A stretch of 64,000 bases of DNA, taken from positions 28,090,913-28,154,912 of the forward strand of contig OZ018410.1 in assembly GCA_963969595.1 (NCBI GenBank), read 5' to 3'. Every line of letters begins with the position of its first letter. Position 1 is the first letter of the stretch. Made by a program: the position numbers and the translations under genes. Shown here one piece after another: positions 12,246-24,900 of this stretch. The DNA comes from Neckera pumila (Eukaryota; Streptophyta; Bryopsida; Hypnales; Neckeraceae). Under the pieces are notes generated by a model, which was given only the letters and a program-made list of their open reading frames with translations, searched no databases and was not told the origin of the DNA.

Positions 12246-14095
12246 TTATTTGTGTGCACTTGGTCCACCGATTGGACTCATTGGAGGCGGTGAGGTATAC
12301 TGCAACGCCGTATCCACCATGGCACTTGCAACAGGCGTTGTCACTTCCTCTGATAAGGTTGGCGACAGAAAAGGTCCTTCCAAGATGGAAATCATCCGTT
12401 GATAAATGTAATGTAGTCCTTCATTTGTCTGAGAGAATCGAACGTTGTCCCTATTATGATAACATCCATCACCATCCGGGACAAAGCTCATTTGATCCAA
12501 TTGGCTGAATGCTGACAACGCTGACATTGACTTCGTTCGTGTTGTTGTATCTGCACTTTCTCCCACGCCTCCTTCAATTTGTTCCGGTTCCACGTTGTCC
12601 ATCTCATCAATTTCTTCTGTAACAACAAAATCCGGATCTTGTTCCACTTCCATCAAGTCTGCTTGGTCCCCACGGGCGTCACTGACTGCATTAATGTCAC
12701 AAGAACCTAAACTTTGGCCAGCATTTGGTAATCTGTCAGAGTGTGTTCGCTCGGCATCACTCTCATCTTCATTTGTTGATGAGGCTCCCGAATCAACTGC
12801 TACAGCTTTCCCTTTCCGCCTTCCCCGTTTAGTCACTTGAAGTCTCTTCTTCATTAGAGGAGTCCCTGAATGACCGCGGTAGTCTTTCAACTCTACCACG
12901 TGGCACACCTCCATCTGTTTCAGAAACATCGGGACTAGGCAAGCTCTCTTCTGTAGTCAACACTTGTGAGGGTCTGCGTTCGACAGCCATACTTACACTG
13001 TTTACCATCACCAACTTCTCTCCATACATCGATTGCAAACTGTCGTATACAAATTGCGTTTTGATCGACACACCTTCCATGATGATAACATCATTGTCCA
13101 CATATCCTGTCTCCAAAATTCCTAGCACTGCCATCGTTATGCCCAATATTACCAACCCCAATTCCGCGGCAGATACATTTGTACCAATCTTTTCAACTCC
13201 ATTGGTGTCCTCTCAAACTTGTCTTGCGCTCGAGGCATCACTTCTGTACTCCAAAACTCTTGAAATATAACATGTAAGCCGTCCGTACTGCTAGGAAGGC
13301 TTTCCATGAATCCACTTTCCTTGGGATAATTCATGATGATGACAATGCCACTAACGGGTTGTACACCGTGCTGTCGTTGCTTGCCATCACGTAGATCATG
13401 TATGTATGGGGACATTGTTTCTGCATGAAATATTCAGGAACCTTGGAGCACGTGGCAACTCTCTGGCAACGCCATCCTCGACTCTATCGCTTCGTCAAAA
13501 GATACGCCTGACGAAAAAAGAAACACGACATTTTAACAAAAAATGCAAGACATCCAGTTCTTGAGTTGCTGCACAACTTTGCTGTAATCTTTGTTCGACC
13601 ATGGGATGTCCTCCCCTTGCAAACCTCTACATCTACAATCAAAAATCCATAAACATGGTTTGCCAAGTTCAATGTATTCTTCCTCAAAGAACCCTTCTCT
13701 ACATCTCACGTGAAATGAAGCTTCACGCTCTTTGTATTGCACTACAGAGACTGCAACTTACCAATTTCAACGAGCATTTGATACATCCTCAACGTCTCAA
13801 CCGTATCCCGCATAACCTTTGCGACCCGTTCGGATATCCATAAAATGTTGCCTAACGAAAGTTGGGACAACATTCTCTAAACTGCTGAGCATTTGAACCG
13901 TCGTCACTACAGGAAAACACCACAAGGTCTTTGTGTCATTATCCAATGTTTTCCCCATCAAGATGAACTGCCTTCCTCCTAAATTTCCATACTTGCTTGC
14001 ATCGATGGAGAAGAAATCATCCATGGATGATGGATTTTCATCCCCTGTTTCTACCATAAGAAACCGAATTTGGTTTCTGATCGCATAGGGAAACT
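12246..14095 (-). pseudogene. 3' part of a decayed coding region split by the 12-kb element
   Basis: Coding-like blocks lie on the minus strand: 14095-13800 (contains MDDFFSIDASKYGNLGGRQF and HFMDIRTGRKG), 13742-13533 (CREGFFEEEYIELGKPCLW), 13415-13149 (VSGIVIIMNYPKESGFMESL), 13161-12829 and 12929-12246. The last is a 227-residue acidic, low-complexity tail rich in E, D, S and T. The blocks are in different frames; introns and frameshifts cannot be told apart. The family is not recognised. The sequence looks like transposon-derived or captured coding DNA. Its upstream part resumes beyond the inserted element at 26241-27570, so the two pieces belonged to one gene. Confidence 0.6.
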
Positions 14096-14101
14096 TAGTA
14101 G

Positions 14102-14165
14102 TGTGAGCGGAGAGCGGAGAGCGGAGAGCAGAGAGCGGAGAGCAGAGAGCAGAGTTTGGAAAGCA
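14102..14165 (+). repeat. Left terminal inverted repeat of the 12-kb element
   Basis: About nine units of GCGGAGA or GCAGAGA in tandem. The array is the inverted counterpart of 26174-26234. Unit drift (GCGGAGA, GCAGAGA) is present in both arms. Confidence 0.85.
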
Positions 14166-14199
14166 GAGAATCAAATTTTTGTAATCAATTTTGACAAAA

Positions 14200-14390
14200 A
14201 GAGTGCCTATTACCGTGGAATCTAGAATTATTTTAAGCCAAATTTGTTAAAAGGGTACCCCAATTTTGTGGAATTTCAAAAAACATTTCACGAGATTTTT
14301 TAAAAGATACCCCAATACCGTGGATCTTCGAAAAATATTTCTCAAGATTTTAGGAAATGCACCCCAATTTTGTGGAATTCTTACATCTAA
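14200..14390 (+). repeat. Left subterminal repeats of the 12-kb element
   Basis: Four short repeats of the form ACC(CCAATT)TTGTGGAAT or TACCGTGGAAT start near 14211, 14259, 14307 and 14359, about 50 bp apart. The inverse form ATTCCACGGT-ATAGGTCA occurs twice near the right end (about 25932 and 26048). Subterminal repeats of this sort are typical transposase-binding sites; that role is inferred. Confidence 0.65.
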
Positions 14391-14651
14391 TTAAATCTAG
14401 TAGCAAATAAAACCTTAAAGGCGTGGTACACTGAATTTCTAATTAAAGACTTTGTAAAATTGGTTTTAGGTAGTGTAAATATGCAATTAGGGCTGACGTC
14501 ATCAAAAGAGGCTTACAATCAAACAAAAATCCAAGAAAAAATCCAAGGAGACTTGCAAGGATACATGTAAATATAACCAAAACCCAACTCATATAAAATC
14601 CAAATGAATATAAAGCATAGGAATTTAGGTCATGAAATCCAAAAAGCTCCA

Positions 14652-17600
14652 TCAACGGCTAGAACTACCACTATCCTCGCCTTGCTTCGCCTCTAGATCT
14701 ATGTAATCCAAGACACGCTTATTGAAACTACGTGCACGAGGAGGGGGTGGTGATAGTGCCTCCGCAAATTGATGCGCAATTCCACTAGCATATGAAGAGA
14801 GCTCAAATGCCTTAGGAGGACTTGCAAACATGTCCGTAGTGAGGACATGAATCGGACTCTCCCTTGGAACTCTGAACAGTCAAGAAAAATAAATAAATAA
14901 GTAGAAAAAAGAAACAAAGAATGGAGAAGAAGAAATTGCAAACAAACAAAGAAAAATGCAAAAAACAAACTTACGCACAGAGCAAATCCAAGTTGCGCTT
15001 TGCCATCTTCTGAGGAGGCGGAGCAAAAACGGACCCTCGCGGTCGGGCAACCTGACGAGGAGTAGTCTCTGGGTCAGGGTCTCGCATGGAGAGGAGGATG
15101 GCGTCGAAGATGTCCAAATCCGCCTCAAGAGCCACAATATGGCGCTGAAGTGCACGGCACGCAATAATGGAACCACCTAAATCATTTAGAATCAAATTGT
15201 GAGAAGTTGTAATACAAAAAAATAAAGTAGTGGGAAGAGGAAGATTGAAAATCAAAGAGGTTGAAAACAAACCTAGACCACATTGCCAATCCATCACAAT
15301 GTCATCCTTGTCGGTGAGGGCAGAAAAAAGGATGGAATAAAACTCGTGACGTTTCTCACGAGCACCTCTCCAGGGCATGCCATCCTCCCTTATAGCCTGA
15401 TTCTTCTCATCCGTGAAACTGTTGAGCCAACCATCCCTCTGGAGGTTGTAACCCATCTTATCAAAAGCTGTGTTCCGTATCTTAAGAACAGAATTAACCC
15501 GAACTAACACTTTCATGAAGAACTTGCGAGTCTGAAAAAATGAACTCAAATGTGTTAGTATCCATAAATCCACAAAACTCAATTGAATTTGAGATAGAGT
15601 AGAGGGAGAAAAACTTACTACTCCGGTAGGAACCATGGGCGACTGAAGGTCCAGGTCATTCATGCCAAACCAATCTTCAGCCACGTAGAAGTTCATAGTG
15701 TGTGCCCAGTTGTGGATATCCCTCGATATATCAGGATTAGCAGCATGAGTGAAGACAAGAATGCCGTTGTCATGGAGGTTGGCATCTGCAAAGGCAAATA
15801 GAACCTCAAAGTATGAAGTAGACCGCCTGTTCCAAGTTGGAACATCATCTAAGGAGGTAGAGATCCGTGGCACACGCAAGTTCTTGGGCACATCTGCAAA
15901 GAGAAGATCGATGCCCGTGTGAACCTTTTCCTTGGCATTGGATCGAATACGACCTGCTCCAACCTACACAGAGAAATCATTGTGAAAACTTGAAGAAATA
16001 AGAGAAATTAAATCTTAGAAATAAGAATGAATGCAATGGAAAGAGAAATTGTATATAAACCTTAGTTAGGAACTCTTGAATGCGAGTGTAGGCTGAATGG
16101 CGAATTCCGTTGTTCATAAGCTGTTCAATGACATCCACCATGTCCACATTCTCAATCGGGGTGAGCGTAGAAGGCTTCTCTGAGGAAGTGGCTGAAGTAT
16201 CTGGTGCAATTGCCTTTCGCTTTCGCGGCTCAAAGGGGATGGTGATGTCGCTTTGAGAAGGAGCGGGGGCTGGGTTGGCAGGAGCAATGGAAGGGGTGAA
16301 GGATGGAGTAGAGGAGGGAGCAACGGAGGGACTTCCAGCGACTGTAGTGTCGGGAGCAGAAGAAGGAGGTGCTGAACCCTTGGAAGCAGAGCGAAGGGAC
16401 CTACGGGGTTGAGAAGGCTGGGTACCTGAGGCTGTGCCAACTAACTTGCCCTTTCTGCCCTTGGACACGTTTACTGGCTTAGTCGCCTTCTCCTTCCCTT
16501 TCTCCGTCGTCTCCGTTGGTAGAAGCTCCAAGTCAGAAGGATGATCAAGCACCGGAGTTGTAGCAATCAATGAAGAGTGAAGTGCTACCTCAGAGAGGGG
16601 GATAAAACCCCTAGAACAATTAATATACCAACCACAAGCCTTGAGATGGGGATCTAGGTACTTGGCAACCTGTGTCTCCGTATACATGAATTGGGTAGAC
16701 TCCAAATTCACCCAGTCTTCCAAGTAAGGTGGTAGAAACGATGTAGAAAAAGCTTGCTTGGGAACAAGTTCTTGGAAGATGTACTTGAAATATAAGGCAA
16801 AGATTAGTAAGTGAAAAGTAGAAAGAGGATACGAATAGCAAAGAAAAGGTGCAAGATGGATGCAAACCTGTAAATCACACGTTGTACAATCTGGCGACCA
16901 TCAAACTCATTTAGGTCAGAGGCTTTGAAGAATCTTGGATCTGCATTATCGTCAAAGAACTGCTCAAAGGCTGTGTCCAATAGAAAGATCCTCCAGCGGT
17001 CAACAAACTCCGCAGGCCGTAATATACCCACGGAGACATTCCAATGAATGGGTCGAGTAAAGCTTGACTCCATGGAAGCAAATTCCTCTACCACAGCATG
17101 CTCTAGCTGCATTACCTCAAGTAGAAAGTAAGAATTCCAAAGTCAAAATGGTACAAAACAAATTGAAGAAGGGGAGAGTAGTTAGAAAATGGACCTGAGC
17201 CCAAAAAGACGCTTTGTTTAGCCAAATTTCAAGAACCTTCTCCTTAAGAGGCACTATGGAGGGGAACTTGTTACCGCCACAAACAGTAGGGGAGGAATTC
17301 CACCACCGGAGCCAGGCCGTCTTGAAGCGAGGTTGGACGTTAGCTGTGGCAATCTTATGGAGCTTTTCAATTGTCATGTCGGGGACGGTGTTGGTGGAGA
17401 AGTGCCGATCAATCTAGAGACAAGATCCATGGTTAAAAATATGAAAAGGAATGTTGAAGTGGAATGCGACAAAATTGAATAAGAGAAAAGGGAGAGGATA
17501 ACCTCGTCAAAGAATGCTGGCTCGTGATGCGAGTTTGCTACGGCAATGTACTTCTCAAAGCTCTTTATACGAATAGACTTTCTAGCCTTCTCTTCTGCTG

Positions 17601-20600
17601 AGGTCATGGCCTTCCAAATACCCACAGCAGTCCTCTGATTCACTGGTGTTGCATCCTTGTAAGCTAGAGCGGCAACATCAACAGCAGCCGAGATTTCCTT
17701 CTGGTGAGTAGAAATGTTAGCCCATGCAAATTGCAAGAGTAACAACCAATAAGAAAAGCAAATAGATGAAGGATTACCTTGTAGAGGAAGGAAACGAAGA
17801 CGTCCATCGTGAGAGGATACCATGTGGAAACCTTCGACTTGGCGGTAGCACATGCCTGATAATCGTCCTTGGAAATCAAGTCCGCAAATGCCTCCAAAGG
17901 CAAGGCACCAAAAGTGCGGATGCGAAGGAGTTTTGCTGGCACGCTAGACTTGACGTGGTCGTTTTTAGTTGACCTATGCAAAAGATTGGCACGCGTAAAG
18001 CAAACAAAATTTGAAGGTGACAAAATCATGAAGAAACCAAAAAGGGGGCAGAACTTACCAGTTAACATCGTTCATGGCGTTCATGAGAACACCACTGTTC
18101 TTTCGCGCATCCAAGGCAATGCAGTGCGGAGAAATATGCCAGGACTCCTCCGTAGGATGAAACTTATTAATATGGCGGTACCAAGCTGTGAGACGATGGT
18201 TGCCCTCCCAAACAAAGAGCATCTTGCCAACCATATGAGCAAGGTCATCATCTTGCGCCATGAGTGAGTCGAACGGCTCACTAGTAGTCTTCCAGAGTGG
18301 ACTCCACCTAGTGACGATATCCTCGGTGACGTCGACAACCTCGTCCTTGTTGTTGTAGATCGACACGTAAAGGACGCGGTCACCATCACGGTAGCCAGTG
18401 ACAAATTCATTCTCCAATCGTTGAACATCAACCTCATTAATTGGACGCACAAGAGGCAAGGCATGCATTTGGCAAAGGGGAATGCAAAGGCGGGACTTAT
18501 TTGTGGGCCGAATTCGAAGGCGATTAATAACTGTAGTTGAGTCGGCCTTCTGCTGCGCTTGAAGTTGATTCTCTTCTATGTCGGGATCAGCCTTCTCCTC
18601 TGGTTCGGCATAACGTAGTAGCGGAGTTGGAGACTAAAACCAACACAAGGTTTATTATTGAGCAGATCAAATACCAGAACAATTAAATAATCAAATACGC
18701 AATGTTTATAAATGGAGTTTGAGTACAATGATTCTAGATGCAAATGCATATAGAAAGAATAGCATGCTATTCAAAATTGGATGTACATTAAGGAGCACTA
18801 ATAGTAAACAATGTGATGGATAGAGATCCATCACTGAATCAAGGAGCATACAAGTGCAGAAACTAAATGGGTATAATTCCAAACCAATTACCTCTTGTCC
18901 CCCAGTAGCAATGTCATTGGTCATTGCTACAGATGTTGGCATAGGTGGCTCCTGAGCTAAGACAGCTTGAGACAAAACAATCTCCAAAGGTTGCAAAAGG
19001 TCCATCACTCCAGACTCCTGTCAAAAGGAGGCATGAATTAGAATAGAGATACACACTAGTGGAGAACCCGGCGGAACCGCGGGGTTCATTAAGAGTGTCT
19101 CAAATGGAATTGAAAAACTAGTATTTTCATTGAAATGGCAACAGCAACTTTGAAAAAAGGCAAAATTACAAAAAAAAGTTGGAATTTCCTAATACTCTTT
19201 GTAGTCCACTTAGAATTGATCTACAATAGAACAAATAAGCACAAAACTATTGAAAATGAACAAAAAAAAGCAAGATAGGGCAGCCCAAAGGAACCTTGTG
19301 AAAACTTAAGGTTTTTGAAAGAGTAATCAGAATTCAAAAATTAAAAACAAATGAAGAAAGGGCATGGCCTGCCGGAACCCCGCGGTTCTGCCGTGTTCCT
19401 CCAAATGGTGCCCGAATCCATTGTGCATACAAATGAAACCCTAAGTGCAAGGAATCCTAAATTCTGTTTGCGGTATATGTGGGAAGTAAGCTTGGTTGTC
19501 ACTATGCGTAGCCAAATTAGACAAACCCGCGGATCCGCGAGGTTCCTCCAATTAATGCCTCAACCAACTACAAACATGATTGAACACATGAAACCCTAAC
19601 TGCAAAGAATTTAAAAATTGCTTGCATTCAAAAAACTCTGCACTGTAGCCCCTGAAAAGCTGTAATGCAGCGTTTGTTAGCAATCAATACTGCTCGGCCG
19701 ATTGTAAGCACGGCCAACAGTGGCACTTGTAAGCACCGCGCGGCCTGAAAATTGTGCGGCCAACAGTATGCACGGCTGAATTGGTTGAATCCCGCGATTC
19801 CGCGGGGTTCCCCTAGGTGGTGCCGCAACCTTTCCTAAAACCCTAACTGTGAGTCATTGCAAAACTGCGCTTCTGTAGAATTACAGCATGAAGGAAGGCG
19901 CCTCAAAAAACACCCGCATGCAAGCTAAACCCGAACTGCACAGCACAAATTTTCAAAGCAAAGAAGTTCGGACTAACCTCTAGAGCCGCGCACAAAGCAT
20001 TGCCGCTTGATTCCACAGCAACGCCATCCGTCTCTCCATCGCTCGCCATTGTTCTCCGTTGATAAAAAATGCCCTTCTTTGCTACTCGTCTCCCTTCTTC
20101 TACGTCGTCTTCATTCTCTTCCTCTCCTTCCTGTCCATCCACTTCATCCATCTTTTCATCCTCTGTCTACAAAAACAGCCCAAAATAGCAATTTTTTCTT
20201 TAGCAATTTTACCAAAAACTTACTATATTTAGTAAATTTTTCTTCGCCCCATAGTCTCCCCGAGGAGACGTCGAGACAGTTGGGGAAATTTTTTCCAAAA
20301 CTAAAGGAAAACGGGGTTGACAGGTCATAAGTTTGGCCACTTAGGATAGAGACCGTGACAAAGGGATAAATAAGTTATCCACCGTAGGTATCACAGCCTA
20401 TTTTTACCTGAAATTGATCCTATTGCGTTGTGACGGGGGGCCCGTCACAACACAACATGTCGTGATGTCACGATAGACCACCTTGCCTTCACCTCCACTC
20501 ATGCATGCATAAGATCAAATGGATAAGAATTCCACTTCTATAAATAAAATTGAAGAAGGAGGACCGGTGGAGGTAACCCGGCAGAACCGCGGGGTTTCCT

Positions 20601-21199
20601 CACCTTGCCCTCCACGGCTCTAGTAACCCTAATGAACTCTATGCGTGACTAGTGCAAAGCTGTGCAAAGACTTACATTACAACCGCGAAGCCACGGATAG
20701 CACCCATGGAGTTGCAAATTGCAATCGTGAAGCGCATGAGGAATAGAAGCCCGTACGCAACAAAGGAAACCCGCGCATTCACTAAAATTAAAAAAACCAA
20801 TAATGCCATTGGCTAATATAACAATTGAGTTCAACTTACCATGTTGACAAAGTCCTCCCTTCTTTCTTCATTTGAATCAGTCTGGTTTGAATTGGTACGC
20901 TGCTCGCTCTCAGCCATTGCTGGTGAGGGTGAACTTCTGCTCTTCACTTCTTCCTGGATCGGTACAAGGTTAAGAACCCGAATCATACACCTTGCTCTCC
21001 AAGCACCACCTACTTCCTCCTCAACTGGCTTGCGTAAGTCTGAAGGTGACCCTCGTCCCTCTATGCTCAATAGCTCCTTCTTTTTCAACTTGTTTCGCCT
21101 CTTCTGCTTCGAGTTGGTAAAAGTCGTGCCGCCTCTTCTTTTCTTGCGCTTCCGCGTTGGATCAATCGCAGAGACTATATTGTGGCCTGATTCCTTCAT
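14652..21199 (-). CDS. DNA N4/N6-methylase-like protein encoded by the 12-kb element
   Basis: Thirteen exons: 21199-20840, 20166-19978, 19017-18892, 18633-18059, 17973-17778, 17700-17503, 17413-17195, 17115-16868, 16783-16061, 15963-15619, 15531-15273, 15176-14975 and 14871-14652 (TGA 14654-14652). All junctions keep phase except the one after 16868, where the donor is uncertain by a few bases. The product is about 1,285 residues. The N-terminus is basic then acidic (KRKKRR, EEENEDDVEE). A middle region has no recognised domain. A P/S/T-rich linker follows near 800-890. From about 944 the order is that of beta-class N4/N6 methylases: a motif IV position IDLLFADVPKNL, then a helix/strand core, then a motif I position MDWQCGLGGSIIAC..R..VALEAD. 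The usual (D/N/S)PP(Y/W) reads DVPK, so activity is doubtful. No in-frame stop was found, unlike its partner gene. Confidence 0.75.
19065..20600. repeat. Five copies of a GC-rich quasi-palindrome in introns of the methylase-like gene
   Basis: Copies lie at 19065-19087, 19371-19397, 19524-19549, 19788-19813 and 20575-20600. Each has an AACCC(C)GCGG..CCGCGGGGTTCC pattern. Several are followed by TCC, then TGGTGCC-CAACC and (A)AACCCTAA-TGCAA, so the unit is part of a diverged repeat of about 150 bp. Four copies sit in intron 2 and one in intron 1. The GC content stands out against the AT-rich element. Confidence 0.8.
20426..20450. repeat. Perfect 11-bp inverted repeat with a GGG loop
   Basis: GTTGTGACGGG, three G, then CCCGTCACAAC, in intron 1 of the methylase-like gene. 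A related TGACG / CGTCA core follows in the next 30 bp (CGTGATGTCACG). It could be a protein-binding site; function is not known. Confidence 0.7.
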
Positions 21200-21922
21200 G
21201 TGTGCGTCTTGCCAACCCTACAATGCCCGCACACCACCCCTGCACTCTCACAACATCAAACGCCTCTCACAAAAGATGATCCCTCACTAAACTTTTTTTG
21301 TCTACATAATGCTACTGCATGCGGTTTAGGGTTTTCCGGTGTCTAATAGCTGTACATTATAACATCACCATTAAGAAGATATTAAACCAATTATAAATTA
21401 GGCTATTAAACGGTGTCCTCCAAAAAACAATTGGCGTCTGCAAGATTTTCTTCTAGATTGACCGAGCTCTTGATTACTCTGTTCCACTATTAATATGGCA
21501 ACTATTCCAATTGTAGGGCAAGATTGTCTGTCATTGCAGAAAGTTCATGATGTATTTGGTGCCTCCGCTCTAATTCAAGAAATTGGTGTTCATCAATTCT
21601 ACCTAACTATTAAAGCTACCTGCTTTAGATGATGCCAACGGCTTATTAATGACTGTGCCATCTACAATATTTCTAATTCCTTCTAATTCTTTGTCAGAAT
21701 CATAATTATTATGGGATCTATCAATAGTGAATGATCAATTATTCATAGATAATTCAAAATGCTTAAACTCTGAGTTGCTCTTCCCTATTGCCTCTCATTG
21801 CAAACCTTTAATTTCTTTCTCATTGTTGGTCATCAAACTCTCCTTCTATCTATTTGCTTTCTTGTGATTATTGATGGCATTGCCCTCTGTAGTCTATGCT
21901 TAGCTTTTCCTTCTCTTTGTCA
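21200..21922. promoter_or_regulatory. Shared divergent promoter of the 12-kb element
   Basis: These 720 bp separate the start codons of the minus-strand methylase-like gene (21199) and the plus-strand transposase (21923). No other gene fits here, so both promoters must lie in it. The arrangement would allow joint expression of the two element genes. No specific motif can be assigned with confidence. Confidence 0.6.
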
Positions 21923-24900
21923 ATGGCTTCATCTTCCATTGTTTCTGCAATGGCTGAGATGGCTGAGCTCCGTGCGCATGGCCTTGGAGTCTCCATTCTC
22001 ATTCCTATAGGTGAAGATGGATTTGCATCAGTCTCCGCCCTTCACCTTAGCATCAGATTCTCTTTTCAGGTGAATACCATTTGGGTTGAACGTGAGATTT
22101 TTGATCCTGCTACATCTTTGCTTTCCGTAACCATGCGTGAGAATTTTAGGCTTGCCAAAAATGGATCAATGGTCTGGGAGTTGGGCGCTGGCAAGTATAG
22201 GGTCTATGGGCTCACTGAATCTCAAATGGGGGTAACGACTGAAATCCTTACCCCATTCCAATCGTCTACTTACACGTTGAACACCCCTCCGTTAGTGAGA
22301 GTTAAGAGTGAGCCTGGTGTGCAGCTAATCATTGATCTATCTGATTCCTCCAATGAAGATGCACTCACTCACCCTACTCCTCTTGTGAATCCTATTTGTT
22401 TGTCCAAGACTCCCACATTTGTCACCCCGTCTCTCTTTTGCCCTGAACCTTCAAATCCTCAAGTACCCTCTTCATCCAAATCTTCTAATTGCATTGTTCA
22501 ATGTCTACGTAGACTAGGTTCTATGCCCGGTAGTAAAAACATCCTCAAGAAGTTAGATTACGATAGATTGAAAATTGAAGAAGTCAATTACCTTCCCCCA
22601 CGTTTTGATGGTACTCAAATGTTTGTCCTTCCTCCGGTTGGAGCCTCGTCTTCTCATACCAAAGCCAAATCCATGGAGGGCATGGACAAGCGATATGATG
22701 GCCATGTCTGGACCAAGACTCAAACCACCAACATTAGCAACAACCTTGGTCTTGTATTCCGCTCATCAACTTGCGTTGGCCACCTTCAGTGCCAGAATCA
22801 AAACTGCGACTACCTTCAACGTACTCATTGAACCTCCACGGTGAACGATACCGACTTCCAAGGCTTTACCAAGGATCTCTTTGCCATTGATGGTCCCCCG
22901 CCAACCAACTCCACTCTTGTCTGCAGGATTTGCAAGGAGCCACCCAAGTGCCTTGAACTTTGCGATGCTAAGATCTTCTACGTCCACAGTAAAGACTCTT
23001 CTCAGCGAGGTTGCATTCATATCGGCACCCATTGGCACCCCGTCAAGGTTGGTGATTGCAGAGATAGCCGCAAGCGCATCGATAGACTTATTGAGGAGCA
23101 CGTTGAGAGGATGCCCCAAGCCACGCATAGCAAAATTGTCCTTGAGGCCAGCAAAGAACTTGTAGGTGAGTTCCTCCTTTGTGATGATAATGATGCACAT
23201 CAACTTCTTTCATTAGAAGAACTAGAGCCCGTCTTTGATCGCTGCAAGGAGTTGAATTCTCCTCACCTCCGCAATAAGGTTACGACCTTCAAGTACATGC
23301 GTAGATTAGGAGTCATGGATGGCATTGCTAAACTTAGGGGAGTTAGCACTTGGGCCTACGTTCAGCGGAATCAATTTCCAGGCCAAGGTAATGAAGCGGA
23401 TAAAGTCTTCGTCTTCAAGATGTCCGAGGTTGGACCCGGTAGTGGAGTCGATTTGGTTCATCGCATGCAACCAGGTGGAGATCTTGAGCATGCGTGGATC
23501 ATGTTTGATCATGTCAAGCGCGTCTCCAAATGGACCACCTTGGCCTGCCATATCTACGATGGGACGTACCAACGCATCATGACCATTGCTTGTTGTGACT
23601 TCCAATCTGAAGACAAAGATGCTCAAATGCTTTTTTGGCATAACCTCAACCATGTCATGGCTCGGCACGGAATCCCAAAGCCATACTTCAAAGGATTCAT
23701 GGCGGATAGTGCACAAGCCAATTGGAATGCCTTGCGCATCGTCTACGGCTCCGGAAATCCCAAGGTTCCCATCGAAGGGCGCGAGAGGACGTGCTACTTC
23801 CACTGGACCCAATCCTTAGAGAAGCACACCAAGCTATATATCAAGCACGACTTGCAAGACCAACACAAGCGTCTTTGCCTCCAGTACCGCGACGCCTCGT
23901 CTATGCTGGAGGCAGACACAAGGTACCTTGCTATCAAAGCATGGTGGGCATCATCAAATTGCACCTCTGAGGATGGATTAAGGCATCTTCAGCTTTAGTT
24001 GGCCTTTTGGCACTTCCGCTATCGACAATGGGGTGGCTTCATGGAACTGGTATGTTTGTTGACTTATCAGTTATCACTTGATGTTTTACTCTTTACTTCT
24101 TTCCTAACCTTCTCAGTTTTTTATGCAACCTTTATTTTGTACAGGAGAAAATCATGATGGCTGAGGGTTTTGCAGAGATGCCTAATTGCAACCTTGCCGA
24201 ATCCATTCACAACAAATGGCTTCAAGCGTCCGGCAACAAGGGTGGCGATCTCTATGTGGCAACTGTAGACGATTATGTTCGAGCATTCCTCCAAGTTGTG
24301 GCTTACCATCAATTTCTGAAAGGTGGCGTTGGCGGAGATGGCCCTAGCAAAGAAGAACTCAAGCTTAGATGCGCTCAACGTTGGGCTCAGCGAACTGGCG
24401 ATCCGCTGGTGCTGCAAAAGGTTCTCCTTGACATGCCCGGCAGTGACAGATTCTGCACACGCAATCCACACCTCGAAGGCGGCGAGGTCTTCGGATCACA
24501 GAAGCGCAAACCTGACACTCCTATTGGAGCCGATGAAGATTCTCACCGCCCCGACACTGTCAATTTCTCTCGCCCGCATGTTAGTCAGAGAAATATAAGA
24601 TCTCATCCTACACCTCTACCTACAATTGTCGAGGAGTCCTCCCTGTTTGTGCAAGAGGTGGCGCCTCCTTCACCTATTGGATTGGATGTCCGTCGCATCA
24701 CAGCCATTCAAGAATCTAAAGTTGACGAGAAGCTGTGGCATATTGCTCGCCTTCCTTGTAATTCTGGAAAGTCTTGTTGGGCTATGCACGCTGTCACTAA
24801 GAAGAAATGTACTGCCAAAATCGTCTCCAATGGCAAGAGCACCCCTGCTCCAACCTACTCCGGATTTTGGAACCATTACTCATTTACAAGACCAAGACCC

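Noticed and set aside
13930..14060. SET-domain histone methyltransferase in the split host gene
   Set aside because: SIDASKYGNLG recalls the SET motif IDA..GN, but the NHSC and C-terminal Y motifs are missing and the following residues do not fit, so the resemblance is too weak to name.
14102..14165. CRISPR-like repeat array
   Set aside because: The units are contiguous heptamers without spacers and match the inverted array at the other end of the transposon.
16114..16440. Leucine/proline-rich minus-strand reading frame
   Set aside because: It is a shifted frame over the P/S/T-rich exon of the methylase-like gene.
20007..20330. Plus-strand frame opposite exon 2 of the methylase-like gene
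   Set aside because: It is antisense to an exon that joins in phase with its neighbours.
20649..20781. Extra exon of the methylase-like gene with a GTAAGT donor
   Set aside because: The exon phase would introduce a stop or break the downstream frame, and joining 20840 directly to 20166 is in phase without it.
22766..23203. Minus-strand frame opposite the transposase
   Set aside because: It is antisense to a well-supported exon with domain motifs on the plus strand.
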